A stretch of 64,000 nt of DNA from Zingiber officinale (GCF_018446385.1 NC_055998.1:21383173-21447172), one strand, 5' to 3'; shown: positions 18,866-31,941, counted from the first letter of the stretch. Made by a program: numbers and translations. Notes: a model not told the origin generated them from the sequence alone.

Positions 18866-20806
18866 CTATCGCATATTCAAATCCTTCTGAGTAAAGAAGT
18901 ATTTCAGACTCTGATGATCTGTATACACTCTGCACTGAGCTCCATACAGGTAATGTCTCCAAATTTTGAGGGTGAAAACAACTGTTGCAAGCTCAAGGTC
19001 ATGAGTAGGGTAGTTCCTCTCATAGTCCTTGAGTTTTCTGGAGGCATAGGCGATCACCTTGCCATTTTGCATCAGTAATGCTCCTAGTCCCAATTTAGAG
19101 GCATCGCTGTAAATATCAAAGCTGTCTGTGTTTTCTGGCAGAGTCAGAATAGGTGCACTGGTCAATCTTCTTTTGAGCTCCATGAAGCTGTTCTCACAGT
19201 CCTCTGTCCACTGAAATTTTCTGTTCTTCCTAGTAAGAGCTATCAGTGGGGAGGTTATCCTGGAGAAGTCCTCTATAAATTTTCTGTAATAGCCTGCTAG
19301 TCCCAAAAAGTTTCTGATTTCACTGGCGTTCTTAGGTCTCTTCCAGTTACTCACAGCTGCTATCTTACTGGGGTCTACCATGATACCATCCTTAGAGATG
19401 ATGTGACCCAGAAAGGATACCTGATCGAGCCAAAATTCACATTTCGTGAACTTTGCGTACAGCTGGTTCTGTTGAAGGGTCTTCAGTACTATCTTCAGGT
19501 GCTCTGCGTGTTCTTCCTGAGTTTTGGAATAAATAAGAATGTCGTCGATAAACGCGATAACAAACTTATCTAAGTATTCTCTGAATACTCTGTTCATGAG
19601 GTCCATGAAAGTAGCTGGATCATTTATCACGCCAAAGGGCATGACTACGAACTCATAATGTCTGTATCTGATCCTGAAATCTGTCTTGGGTATATCACCT
19701 TCCTTAACTCTCACCTGGTGATATCCCGATCTGAGGTTTATTTTAGAGAACACTGCTGCTCCCTTTAGCTGATCGAATAGATCATCTATCCTGGGTAGAG
19801 GATACCTGTTCTTAATCGTGACCTGGTTTAGTGCTCGGTAGTCTATACACAGGCGCATGCTCCCGTCCTTCTTCTTCACGAACAATACAGGCGCTCCCCA
19901 TGGTGAGTGACTAGAGCGTATGAAGCCCTTGTCAAGCAGCTCCTGTAGTTGCTCCTGAAGTTCCTTCAGTTCTGCTGGAGCCATGCGGTAGGGTGCTTTG
20001 GAGATGGGATTCGTACCGGGGATGAGTTCTATCTCAAATTCGATCTCTCTGTCTGGTGCTAGGCCTGGTAACTCCTCAGGAAAGACTGCTGGGTAGTCAC
20101 ATACAACTCGGACCTCTTCTAACTCTTGGTCCTTGTCCTGACTGGTATTGACTACATGTACTAGGAACCCCGTACATCCTGAATCTAGTTTATGTGCTTT
20201 CAGAGCAGAGAGAAACTTCTTGGCCTTTCTCTTTGGTTCTCCGATGTACCCAAATTGCACTCCTTCTTCGGGTTGGAATACAACTTTCTGTTTACGGCAC
20301 TCTATGAAGGCACCGTACTTAATCAGAAAGTCCATTCCCAAGATGACATCGTAGTCAGTCATATCTAGCACTATCAGATCACCAAAAAGTTCTCCGTCCG
20401 CTATAATAACTGGCACTGCTCGGAGCCTGTGCGTAGATGCCATGATTTCTCCTGAAGGTAGTGTTGTCAAAAACTGACCACTAAGTACCTCTGGAGGTAT
20501 TACTAACTTTTTGGCGAATGTCATGGATATATAAGAATGGGTTGCCCCAGTATCGAATAAGACAGATGCACTTTGCTGTAAAATACTAATCTGACCTATA
20601 ACAACTGTCGAGGCATTCGCTACGTCTTCTCTAGTGAGTGAGTAGATCCTCGCGTTCGTCGTGGCTGAGGGGGCTTCTAGTCTGCCCTGACTGATGTGTG
20701 GACCATCTATAGCCGCCTGCATTTGATATAACTGTGTTGGGTTACCTCCGTACTGAATCGGCTGTGGTGGAGGGAAACTGGTCTTGTTCGGGCATTGCTT
20801 AGCCAT
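18866..20806 (-). pseudogene. Chromovirus protease, reverse transcriptase and RNase H
   Basis: A 646-codon open segment. Aspartic protease near residue 80 ([13 protein letters not shown]). RT from about 270: [20 protein letters not shown], then [26 protein letters not shown], and the catalytic FIDDILIYS in place of the common YIDDILIYS. RNase H from about 560: [59 protein letters not shown]. The start is the tail of Gag after the zinc knuckle (MAKQCPN). It copies element RNA into DNA in cytoplasmic particles. This block is unbroken, but stops just before and after isolate it from Gag and integrase. Confidence 0.88.
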
Positions 20807-20814
20807 ATGCCCTT

Positions 20815-20906
20815 CTTGGCCACATTCGAAGCATCCTCACGTGCCCTTGCGACAAACTCCTAGGTGAAATTTCCCACAAGTAGAGCATTTGGGATAACTG
20901 GGTAAA
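20815..20906 (-). pseudogene. Chromovirus Gag zinc knuckles (cut by Copia-1)
   Basis: The minus strand reads YPKCSTCGKFHLGVCRKG, a stop, then [16 protein letters not shown]. The first unit resembles the C-X2-C-G-X2-H-X3-C knuckle of this group and the second is a classic C-X2-C-X4-H-X4-C. The upstream part of Gag continues at 30799, beyond the inserted Copia-1. Confidence 0.8.
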
Positions 20907-23570
20907 CGAAAAGCCTAACGGTTCCACTGTATAAAAATTTTTGTACAAAGGTCTGAACCTTTTCCTAGCTACCATGTGTTCTTTTAAATTAAACTTGGAT
21001 CGCCTGCGGAACTTTACACGTTTGATCCTAAATTTAACTTATTTGTTCTTTTAGGTTTAGACTTGGATCTCCTACGGAACTTAACACGTTTGATCCAAAT
21101 CTACCTATGTTATTAATTCCATTAAATATTAATTTCCAAAATTAGCTTCCAGGACTACTTGGCGAGGGATATGGCCTTCTTGGATATGGGAGCAACCACC
21201 ACCGCCTAGACAAAGCCTTTTAAGGAAAGCTAATATTTAATTTCCTTAAATAACTCTAGGTTAACCAAAAGGAACAATCGAATCACAAGGAAAAGAAAAA
21301 TAAAAGAACACAACATCGAAAACTAATTCGAAAAACTAGAATCGCATGCCTCTTGTATTTGGTATTTTTACAAAGAAATAAAACTAGTATGATGCGGAAA
21401 TTAAATACTAGTGTACCTTTTCTTTTGCAAGCAAAAAATCTCTAGGTCTTCTACCGTATTCCTCTTCTAACCTCGGACGTTGTGTAGGCAATGATCTTCC
21501 GAGATGAGAAACCACCAAAGTACCTTCTTCTCCTCCTTGCAAGGTTCGGCCACAACAAGAGCACCTCCAAGGATGAAGAGATTCAACCACCACCAATGCT
21601 CCAAGGGATGTTAGAAAAGAGACTTCTTTTCTCTCCTTCTTCTCCTTCTTAGATCCGGCCACCAAAGCTATCTCCACCAAGAGAAGGTTTCGGCCACACA
21701 AAGGAGAGGAGAGGAAAAGGAGGGGTCGGCCACACCCAAGGAGAAAAGAGAGGAAAAATAGAATAGAGATCTTCACTATGAAGGCACCTCTACCCCCTCT
21801 TTTATAATCCTTGGTCTTGGCAAATAAGGAAATTTTAATAAAAATTTCCTTAATTCCTTTGACATGGAAAAGAAAATTTAATTAATTAAAATCAAATTCC
21901 TTTTCTCACATATCATGGTCGTCCACATTCAAATCTCCAAGCAAATAAAATTTTAAAAACAAATTAAAATTTCCTTATTTGCTTTCGGAAATTTATAAAA
22001 ATTTCTCCAATAATTTTTCCCTTCATGGTGGATTATAAAAAGGAAATTAAAATCTTTCTTTTAAACATGTGGATAAAAAGAAAGTTATCTCTAAAAATTA
22101 AAATCTCTTTTAATCTACAAATAAGGAAATGTATCAAATCTTTTCTTAATCTTTTGTAGAAAATTATAAAAGAGAATATTTAATTTTTTTTTAAACTCTC
22201 TTTTAAATCATGAACATGGTTAAAAAGGAAAGTTTTCTTGAAATTTAAAATCCACCTTTTAATCAACAAATAAGGAAAGATTTCAAATTTTAAATTCTCT
22301 TTTAAACATGTGGATGATTTACAAATAAGGAAAGTTTTTACCAAAAATTAAAATCATCCTTTTAATCTACAAATAAGGAAAGAGATTAATCTCTTCTCTT
22401 AATCTTTTGTAGAAAGCTATAAAAGGAAATTTTTAATTTTTTTAAACTCTCTTTTAAAATCATGATATCCACATAAGAAATAATTTTAATAAAAATCCTT
22501 TTTATTATTCTAATGGCCGGCCACCTAAGCTTGGGACCCAAGCTTTGGCCGACCACCAACTTGGCTCATCCACTTGGTCTTGGCCGGCCCTAGCTTGGGT
22601 TCCAAACTAGCTTGGCCGGCCCTATTGGATGGGTAAGAAGGTGGGTATGTGGTGGGTATAAATCTCTATATATAAGAGGCTACGATAGGAACCGAGAGGA
22701 GGAATTGGTTTTAGTCTCCCGATGAAATTAAGCTTCCCGTGTTCGCCCCGAACACACAACTTAATTTCATCAATAATAATTCATTCCACTAAAGAACTAT
22801 TATTGAACTACCGCACTAATCTCAAATTACATTTTGGGCTCCTTCTTATTATGAGTGTGTCAATCTCCCTGTGTTTAAGATGTCGAATGTCCACTAATTA
22901 AATGAGTTACTGACAACTCACTTAATTAATATCTTAGTCCAAGAGTAGTACCACTCAACCTCATCGTCATGTCGGACTAAGTCCACCTGCAGGGTTTAAC
23001 ATGACAATCCTTATGAGCTCCTCTTGGGGGCATTCTCAACCTAGATTACTAAGACACGGTTTCCTTTTATAATCAACAACACACACTATAAGTGATATCA
23101 TTTCCCAACTTATCGGGCTTATTGATTTATCGAACTAAATCTCACCCATTGATAAATTAAAGAAATAAATATCAAATATATGTGCTTGTTATTATATTAG
23201 GATTAAGAGCACACACTTCCATAATAACTGAGGTCTTTGTTCCTTTATAAAGTCAGTATAAAAGAAACGACCTCTAATGGTCCTACTCAATACACTCTAA
23301 GTGTACTAGTGTAATTATATAGTTAAGATAAACTAATACCTAATTACACTACGACCTTCCAATAGTTTGTTCTTTTCCATCTTGGTCGTGAGCTACTGTT
23401 TATAATTTATAAGGTACTGATAACATGATCCTCTGTGTGTAACACCACACACCATGTTATCTACAATATAAATTAATTGAACAACTACATGTAGACATTT
23501 GACCAATGTGATTCTTATTTCTAGATAAATGTTTATGCCAAAAACTAGGCTTTTAGTATACATCCTAACA
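20907..23570 (-). repeat. Copia-1 left (3') LTR
   Basis: Lacks the first 14 bases present at 28121 (tgttggttgctact). Minus-strand TATA box tataaaag at 21799-21806. AT-rich block with repeated acaaataaggaaag units (21830-22500), then gtggccggcc-type units (22510-22625). Confidence 0.9.
21408..21776 (-). other. Conserved open frame downstream of the Copia-1 LTR TATA box
   Basis: A 122-codon frame starting with GTG, not ATG (KISILFFLSFLLGCGRPLLF...). It is present in both LTRs (here and 28636-29004) because the LTRs are near identical. The related Copia-2 LTR has an ATG-started frame at the same place with a different sequence. Probably transcribed leader, not a protein gene. Confidence 0.3.
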
Positions 23571-25190
23571 ATCTCCCACTTATACTAAAAGACTAAGCTG
23601 CCATATCTGCTGCCATACATCTGATTCCCAACCCTTCAACATGCCCATAAAAATCTCTTGCCTTAAGGGCCTTAGTGAAAAGATCTATAGGTCATCATCT
23701 GATGCAATCTAGGCAGCAACAACTTCTCCTCGTTTATACGATTTCTCGTATTGGGTGGTACTTGCGCTCTATTATGTTTACTTGCCTTATAGACTCATGG
23801 TTTCTTCGAGTTTGCTACTGCACCACTATTATTACAATAAATTGTAATAATCTTTGGACAAACCAGAAATCATATCTAAGTCTATCTTGAGGTTATTAAG
23901 TCATTCAGCTTTTATGACTACCTCAGAGGCTTGCCATATACTCAGCTTCTATGGTGGAGTCTAGAAAAACACCTATGCTTATCACTCTTCCATAGTTATG
24001 ACTTTACCTCCTAAAGTAAACACAAAACCCCGAGGTTGACTTACTATTGTCCCTATCCGATTAGAAGTCAAAATCCGTGCAACCCACAGGGACCAAATTA
24101 ACTGCCTTGTAAGCTAGCATCTAATCTTTAGTGCCTCTAAGGTACTTCAATATATGTTTTACCGCAGTCCAATATCCTTGTCTAGGGTTACTTTGATATC
24201 TGCTAACCATGCCCATGGCAAAACAGATATCCAGTCTCGTACACAGCATTGCATACATTAGGCTTTTCACAACCGAAGCATAAGGAACTGCCTTCATGTC
24301 CTTTATCTCCTTTGATGTCTTCGGAGACATCTCTTTAGATAAAGATACTCCATGCCTAAAAGGTAAGAAACCTTTCTTAGAGTTTTGCATGCTAAATGAG
24401 CAAGGATTGTATGAAGCTCAGGATGAGCACAACATTCTTTTCTTGCGATCCCTTATGTCTTTAATCCCAAGAATGTGTGCACATTTTCCTAAGTTCTTCA
24501 TATCGAATTGTTTGGACAATCATACCCTTACTTCCGACAACACTTTGATATTGTTTCCAACTACCAAAAATATCATCTGCGTATAGTACAAGAAATACCA
24601 CCACGTTTCCATCACACTTCACAAAACTCATTCGGTTATAAAATAAACTCATAGGTCTGGATTACTTTATTAAACCGGATGTACCAAGATCTTGAAGCTT
24701 TACTTCAGTCCATAGACTGATTATGCTTTCACACAAGATGCTCTTTGCTCTTTGCAATGAACCTTTCTGGTTGCTTTATATGGATGTTTTCTTCAAGACT
24801 TCCGTTAAGGAAAACTGTCTTGACATCCACTTGCCAAATCTCATAATCCATATGAGCAACAATAGATAAAGGAATCCAGATAGACTTTAAACATGGCTAC
24901 CGGTAAAAGGTTTCCCTTTTTCAACAAGCCTTGCTTTGAAAGTATACACCTTCCTGTCTGTCCTTCCTTTTCTATGGCTTTTACACCATTTGGTGATTTT
25001 TCAAGCTTCCAGACTTTATTAGAATACATATATTCTAATTCTTCATTGCTTTTTGTCAAGATGCTGCATCTTTATCTTGGAGTGCTTCGTCATATGTCTG
25101 GGGATCAGGTTCATGTTTACTTTGGATCAAGTCCGAAAACTCTCCCAAAAATATGAATCTCCCAGATTGCCTCACAACCCTCCCACTACG
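23571..25190 (-). pseudogene. Copia-1 reverse transcriptase and RNase H remnants
   Basis: Broken minus-strand frames match Copia-2. They include SNEELEYMYSNKVWKLEKSP near 25050 (RT start), NVVVFLVLYADDIFG near 24610 (catalytic YADD), KKGFLPFRHGVSLSKEMSPK near 24380, and VKSLMYAMLCTRLDICFAMG near 24250. The C-terminal RNase H block (24110-23580) is shredded. Stops, frameshifts and short deletions occur every 100-250 bp; compared with Copia-2, parts of the thumb and connection are missing. Non-functional. Confidence 0.8.
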
Positions 25191-26145
25191 ACGAGGCATT
25201 GTCTATTGTTGTGATACATGTTGCAGTTTCCTTGTGGTATCTCATCTTGTACAGTTGGTATTAGATTAGACATGTCCTTTATTATTTCCTTAAGAACAAA
25301 TTTTCTTATGAGCACATGGTTTATTATATAGTCCTTTTCTAAAAATCAGTCATTGATGCTAACAATGACCTTCAGATTTTTAAGACTATAAACCTACTTT
25401 CATTTCTCTAGGATAACCCACAAACAAGTGAATTCCTGTCCAACTTATCATTGTCTCTCTTCAGCATGTGTGCTGGACTACCCGAATCCGAATATGCTTC
25501 AAAATAGGCTTACGCCTATTCAGCAATTCTATATGAGTAGAGAGTTCTGACTTTGGAAGATACTATGTTCACTTCCGTTTCCAGAGCATATCCTTAAAAT
25601 GAATTTGGTAATTTCCTAAATAACTCATCATCAATCTACTTATTTCCATAAGAGTCCTATACCTTCCTTTTTCTACATCATTCTGTTGGGGTGTACCAGG
25701 TTAGTTAGTTGGGATTGAATCCCTACTTCTGATAAGTGACTCCTAAATTCTCCCAAGAGGTACTTGCCACTACGATCTCACCGTAGTGTCTTGATACTTT
25801 TACTTTGACGTTTCTCCACATCAACCTCGTACTCTTTGAACTAATCAAAGCACTTAGACTTGCGGCACATCAAGTAAATGTATCCATATCTCAAATATTT
25901 GAAACAACCTCTTGCCTAGAAAGTGAAAGGTCTTCACAAATCAGAATGAACAGATTTCTATATATCTTTGGCTCCAAGCCCCTCAGACTTAAAAGGTTCT
26001 TGGTTATTTTTCCTTCCAAGTAAGACTCGCAGGTTGGAAAATTTTCCTTTACCAATGAACCCAAGAGTTCATCGATTATTATCCTTTGAATCATATTCAA
26101 GTTAATATAACCTAGCCTTAGATGCCAAAGATATGTTTGGTTCAT
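25191..26145 (-). pseudogene. Copia-1 integrase and GAG-pre-integrase remnants
   Basis: The GAG-pre-integrase block at 26145-25970 reads MNQTYLWHLRLGYINLNMIQ and FPTCESYLEGKITK; the zinc-binding H and C spacing is still visible, but the CxxC second Cys is Tyr (CESY, against CESC in Copia-2). The integrase core at 25190-25890 aligns with Copia-2 43655-44570 only through frameshifts (FGYPRKMK, GVQPN(W)-type remnants). Dead. Confidence 0.7.
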
Positions 26146-26650
26146 TTAGAAGGTTCTTACTCTTATTAAAGTTAGAGGATGTGTTATCAATTCCCATTTA
26201 TTGCATCGTGGGAGTTATTGGATTATAAATTGTCAACTAACGTACCAGAATAAATATCTTTTCTATTTTCTTGATAACAACTTTGTTATCAAAAATAGAC
26301 ACAATATCTATTCTTTAATAGTTTAGAAACTGAAAACAAGTTCTTTCTAAACTTAGTACGTAAAGACAATTTCTAAAATCCATATTTTATTCCTATCAGA
26401 GGATAAGCATCTCCCACTGCAATAGCTACCACTTTTTGCAGTAGTGCCCATGTAGACGGTGATTTACCTTTCATATAGTTATCGGGTTTCCTAAAACCCC
26501 TGCAATGAATTGCAGACATGATCAGTGGCTCCTGTATCTACACACCAGGTACCGATAGATAATACCACTAAACATGTATCAACTAATGAATAAAATACAC
26601 CTATCTTGTTCTTAATTCTAAGAGGACAGTCTACCTTAATATCCAAGTCC
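26146..26650 (-). pseudogene. Copia-1 protease and zinc-knuckle remnants
   Basis: Aligns with Copia-2 44840-45340 on minus: remnants of the protease-linker region and of the TWCVDTGATDHVC-like protease motif (ctccctgtatctacacacca on plus near 26527). It ends at a deletion that removes the gag body: sequence matching the knuckle (near 26630) is joined almost directly to sequence matching the gag start (near 26660-26720). Confidence 0.65.
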
Positions 26651-26719
26651 TATATCCAATCATTATAATTGGGACTACTAAGTCTTTTCTATAGTATAAC
26701 AACTAGGGGATTGACATTT

Positions 26720-28105
26720 TAAATCCTAAAAATCACAAAAATATTTAGTCAAGATCAACTCCTTAAAATCCCCATGAATTATGTTTGCCACGATAGTGTG
26801 GACGTATACAAAATCAAAGAGGAGATTTTATCCATTAATTTTATTATCTCGTCAACTTTACTTTATGACGAATAAAATTAATAGTTGATCTGTCTTTAAT
26901 CAAATATTTGATCAAAACTTTTGAATTTAAAATAACATTGATTCCTCAAACAATATTATTTAAATTCACCAACACCTCAAACACCGTGAATTTTGCATGC
27001 CACGATAGTGTGGACGTATACAAAATTAAACATTTGTAAGAGGAGGGGTTTACCCATTAATTATCTTGTCAATAAATCTTTATGACAAATAAAATTACCT
27101 CAAACACCGTGAATTTTGTATGCCACGATAGTGTGGACGTATACAAAATCAAACATTTGTAAGAGGGGCTTTTAATTTTATTATCTTGTCAACCTATTTA
27201 TTTGACAAATTAATAGTTGGTTTACTTCAGTCACATAAATAATAGCAGTGACTCCGATGGGGAGGAAACTATTAGACGTGCCTAAGTGTATACCATTACT
27301 TGACACTAAGCCCATTAATAAGATTGTGCCCCTTCCGATGGGGAAGATCACACGCTCTTAATTAACTTCCTATAGTCATCCAAAATGGAAGTTTAATCTA
27401 GTGATCCGCAAACAAGCTCATCCGATATGGAGGAAGGCACTCAGAGCCAACGCGCAAGCTTGTTGCATCACTTATAAACCAGTAATGGAGACCGTGGAAT
27501 TTATTTAAAAATAAATCCCTCTCCCACTTAGTTATTTAAAGAGAGGAATTTCGACTATGCTAGCCTACTTAACATGCATACTAACAAGCACACACAGCAC
27601 AGCATAAAAAACAATAAATAGAAAAACTAATTTTCAACTATTATGACTTTTATCTATTGCTGTCCTCCGTGTGTCGCCAACCCTAGCTGCTGTCATCTTT
27701 GGCCACCGCCACCGGGTCTAGTTGTCGCATCCATCTTGCTCCTTGTTACGCTGCGCCTCTGATCCTCAAAAGGTTCCACGCCTTGCAAGATTCGATCCGC
27801 GACATAAATAGAATTTTACATTTTTCGATCATATATTCCTCGAAGGAATGTACATGTATCTAGATCAAAAAATAAAATCCTAATAAAACTAAATACAGCT
27901 CCTGCTATATTTTATAATACAATCATGCACATACAATAAAATGCCCTTGACATGTCCAAGGGTCCAATCACACATACAATATCTATAAGCCATAATAGTT
28001 GGATTCTACATCCACAAAGTTAGCACATCCTACTATTATCCTGCCTAAATTATGTATGACATGTGCATAATTAAACTAATACCAAATACACAGAGGCAAA
28101 ACCCT
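26720..28105 (-). other. Copia-1 untranslated leader with three hairpin repeats
   Basis: About 1.4 kb between PBS and gag start, no coding content. A 28-bp motif beginning gccacgatagtgtggacgta occurs at 26787, 26999 and 27122. Its ccac/gtgg ends can form a small hairpin. Copia-2 has one copy near 46169. Two copies of a 'ccgatggggag/aaga' block lie near 27255 and 27335. Confidence 0.6.
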
Positions 28106-28120
28106 AGCTCTGATACCAAT
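28106..28120 (-). other. Copia-1 primer-binding site
   Basis: attggtatcagagct on the minus strand, directly inside the right (5') LTR. Matches initiator tRNA-Met priming. Confidence 0.85.
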
Positions 28121-30798
28121 TGTTGGTTGCTACTCGGAAAGCCTAACGGTTCCACTGTACAAAAATTTTTGTACAAAGGTCTGAACCTTTTCCTAGCTAC
28201 CATGTGTTCTTTTAAATTAAATTTGGATCGCCTGCGGAACTTTACACGTTTGATCATAAATTTAACTTATTTGTTCTTTTATGTTTAGACTTGGATCTCC
28301 TGCGGAACTTAACACGTTTGATCCAAATCTACCTATGTTATTAATTCCATTAAATATTAATTTCTAAAATTGGCTTCCAGGACTACATAGCGAGTCATAT
28401 GGTCTTCTTGAATATGGGAGCAATCATCACCGCCTAGACAAAGCCTTTTAAGGAAAGCTAATATTTAATTTCCTTAAATAACTCTAGGTTAACCAAAAGG
28501 AACAATCGAATCACAAGGAAAATAAAAATAAAAGAACACAATATCGAAAACTAATTCGAAAAACTAGAATCGCATGCATCTTGTATTTGGTATTTTTACA
28601 AAGAAATAAAACTAGTATGATGCGGAAATTAAATACTAGTGTACCTTTTCTTTTGCAAGAAAAAAATCTCTAGGTCTTCTACCATATTCCTCTTCTAACC
28701 TCGAACGTTGTGTGGGCAATGATCTTCTGAGATGAGAAACCACCAAAGCACCTTCTTCTCCTCCTTGCAAGGTTCGGCCACAACAAGAGCACCTCCAAGG
28801 ATGAAGAGATTCAACCACCACCAATGCTCCAAGGGATGCTAGAAAAGAGACTTCGTTTCTCTCCTTCTTCTCCTTCTTAGATCCGGCCACCAAAGCTATC
28901 TCCACCAAGAGAAGGTTTCGGCCACACAAAGGAGAGGAGAGGAAAAGGAGGGGCCGGCCACACCCAAGGAGAAAAGAGAGGAAAAATAGAATAGAGATCT
29001 TCACTATGAAGGCACCTCTACCCCCTCTTTTATAATCTTTGGTCTTGGCAAATAAGGAAATTTTAATAAAAATTTCCTTAATTCCTTTGCCATGAAAAAG
29101 AAATTTTAATTAATTAAAAGCAAATTCCTTTTCTCACATATCATGGCCGGCCACGTTCAAATCTCCAAGCAAATAAAATTTTAAACACAAATTAAAATTT
29201 CCTTATTTGCTTCCGGAAATTTATAAAAATTTCTCCAATAATTTTTCCCTTCATGGTGGATTATAAAAAGGAAATTAAAATCTTTCTTTTAAACATGTGG
29301 ATAAAAAGAAAGTTATCTCTAAAAATTAAAATCTCTTTTAATCTACAAATAAGGAAAGGTATCAAATCTTTTCTTAATCTTTTGTAGAAAATTATAAAAG
29401 AGAATATTTAATTTTTTTTTAAACTCTCTTTTAAATCATGAACATGGTTAAAAAGGAAAGTTTTCTTGAAATTTAAAATTCACCTTTTAATCAACAAATA
29501 AGGAAAGATTTCAAATTTTAAACTCTCTTTTAAACATGTGGATAATTTACAAATAAGGAAAGTTTTTACCAAAAATTAAAACCATCCTTTTAATCTATAA
29601 ATAAGGAAAGAGATTAATCTCTTCTCTTAATCTTTTGTAGAAAGCTATAAAAGGAATTTTTTTAATTTTTTAAACTCTCTTTTAAAACCATGATATCCAC
29701 ATAAGAAATAATTTTAATAAAAATTCTTTTTATTATTCTAGTGGCCGACCACCTAAGCTTGGGACCCAAGCTTTGGCCGGCCACCAACTTGGCTCATCCA
29801 CTTGGTCTTGGCCGGCCCTAGCTTGGGTTCCAAACTAGCTTGGCCGACCCCATTGGATGGGTAAGAAGGTGGGTATATGGTGGGTATAAATCTCTATATA
29901 CAAGAGGCTACGATAGGGACCGAGAGGAGGAATTGGTTTTGGTCTCCCGATGAAATTAAGCTTCCCGTGTTCGCCCCGAACACACAACTTAATTTCATCA
30001 ATAATAATTCATTCCACTAAAGAAATATTATTGAACTACCGCACCAATCCCAAATTATAATTTGGGCTTCTTCTTATTATGAGTGTGTAAGTCTCCCTGT
30101 GTTTAAGATGTCGAATGTCCACTAATTAAATGAGTTACTGACAACTCACTTAATTAATATCTTAGTCCAAGAGTAGTATCACTCAACCTCATCGTCATGT
30201 CGGACTAAGTCCACCTGCAGGGTTTAACATGACAATCCTTATGAGCTCCTCTTGGGGGCATTCTCGACCTAGATTACTAGGACACAGTTTCCTTCTATAA
30301 TCAACAACACACACTATAAGTGATATCATTTCCCAACTTATCGGGCTTATTGATTTATCGAACTAAATCTCACCCATTGATAAATTAAAGAAATAAATAT
30401 CAAATATATGTGTTTGTTATTATATTAGGATTAAGAGCACACACTTCCATAATAACTGAGGTCTTTGTTCCTTTATAAAGTCAATATAAAAGAAACGACC
30501 TCTAATGGTCCTACTCAATACATTCTAAGTGTACTAGTGTAATTATATAGTTAAGATAAACTAATATCTAATTACACTACGACCTTCCAATGGTTTGTTC
30601 CTTTCCATCTTGGTCGTGAGCTACTGTTTATAATTTATAAGGTACTGATAACATGATCCTCTGTGTGTGACACCACACACCATGTTATCTATAATATAAA
30701 TTAATTGAACAACTACATGTAGACATTTGACCAATGTGATTCTTATTTCTAGATAAATGTTTATACCAAAAGCTAGACTTTTAGTATACATCCTAACA
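28121..30798 (-). repeat. Copia-1 right (5') LTR
   Basis: 2678 bp, TGTTGGTTGC...CATCCTAACA on plus. Near identical to 20907-23570. The junction at 30799 resumes the chromovirus gag. Confidence 0.9.
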
Positions 30799-31744
30799 GT
30801 TTATTATTTGGTCCTTCTTTTGGGTAACTCCCTGGCTTACGTTTGTTACTGGAGTTCCCTTTTCAGTTAGAGTTGTGGCCCTATTGTTTCTGAGTACCTG
30901 AGCCTCCTTAGCCCTTAGACTCTGAGAGGGCTTGCTTCTGCTGTTTGATGTTGTTCTAGTAATGCTCGGTGATCAGAGCACTACTCACCAGTTCTTCAGT
31001 GGTTTGCGGCCTACGGACGTTGCTGGCCATGTTCAGTGCTATCTCCAGCCTTAGCATCTTGAGCATCAACCGAACTCATTCCCTTTCAGTGCTGACTAGT
31101 TCGGGGCATAGACAAGTCAGTCTGTTGAATTTCTTCACGGCCTCCTCAACTGAAAGGTTGCCCTGACGAAACTCAGTGAACTCGTCGTAGTGGCGGTTCG
31201 TGACCCACATGTGAAAGAACTCCTCAAAGAATTCCCCTTTGAAGTCGGCCCATGTTATCTGGTTCACTGGGCACTTCGCTTTAATTTTCTCCCACCACAT
31301 ACGTGCGTCTCCTGCCAGGCAGAAAGAGGCGCATTTCACCTTTTCATGTTCTGGCCAGTCCAAAAGCTCCATCGTACTCCCCAATATTTTGAACCAAGCT
31401 TGGGCGTCCCATGGTTCACTGGTGCCTGAGAAGTTCTCGGGCTTGATCTTCTGCCACTGGATCAGATAGGCTTCCCTCCTTGCCCCTGCTGCTAGGGCTA
31501 CTGGTGCTGCAGGTTGGACTGGTGGAACCTCTATCACTACTGGGGTTGCTAAGTTAGGCTCTGGGGTGACAGTGGGAGTGTTCTGCTGATTAGTCCTTAG
31601 GGTGGCTATCTCCTGTTGCTGCTCAGCTAGTTGCTTCTGTAACTGAGCCACTACCTATGCAAGGTCTGGGGGAGGCACTGAGCTGCCTGCCTCATGCTGG
31701 GGCTCAGTAGCTGGTGTCTTTCTAGCTGGGCGTCCTCGTACCAT
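30799..31744 (-). pseudogene. gag: Chromovirus Gag, N-terminal and capsid part
   Basis: ATG at 31744 (minus) gives MVRGRPARKTPATEPQHEAG, then a stop near 31655 and a 191-codon open stretch to 31076. The capsid region carries FSGTSEPWDAQAWFKILGST, WDxxxKVKCASFCLAGDARM-like WWEKIKAKCP, and ADFKGEFFEEFFH, which match the retrotransposon Gag domain of plant Gypsy elements (WxxLExxF, A..WW). The coiled-coil start LQKQLAEQQQEIATLR is visible. After the stop at 31076 the frame continues broken (LNMASNVRRPQTTEELVSSA) to 30799, where Copia-1 is inserted. The zinc knuckles lie beyond it at 20815-20906. Confidence 0.82.
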
Positions 31745-31941
31745 TTTCTAGAGGAATAAAGGACATACATAACTAATACAATCATAGGTACATAACTACT
31801 ATTATCATGTTAGATGTTATCATATATAAACAAGCTTTGGTTATCTATAAACACAAAAGCAAAACGTAAATAAAGTGAGAGGTATTCTTACTTGGAAGCT
31901 GCAGGTTCAATGTTGATGTATGTGTGAGGAAGTATGGAACT

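Larger units (their letters stand above)
20907..30798 (-). mobile_element. Copia-1: decayed Copia element inserted in the chromovirus gag
   Basis: LTRs 20907-23570 (2664 bp, missing the first 14 bp) and 28121-30798 (2678 bp). Primer-binding site attggtatcagagct on minus at 28106-28120; polypurine tract aagtgggagat on minus at 23571-23582. The interior (23571-28105) carries remnants of pol on minus with many stops; the gag body is gone. The LTRs differ by only a few substitutions per few hundred bases by eye. No target duplication can be read, because the first bases at the left end are lost (left flank gggtaaa, right flank gtttatt). Same family as Copia-2 at 40012-49607. Confidence 0.88.

Noticed and set aside
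18815..19078. Plus-strand frames opposite the chromovirus RT
   Set aside because: Shadows of the minus-strand pol; no independent content.
20901..20911. Target-site duplication for Copia-1
   Set aside because: Left flank gggtaaa and right flank gtttatt do not match, and the left LTR lacks its first 14 bases, so the duplication was probably lost.
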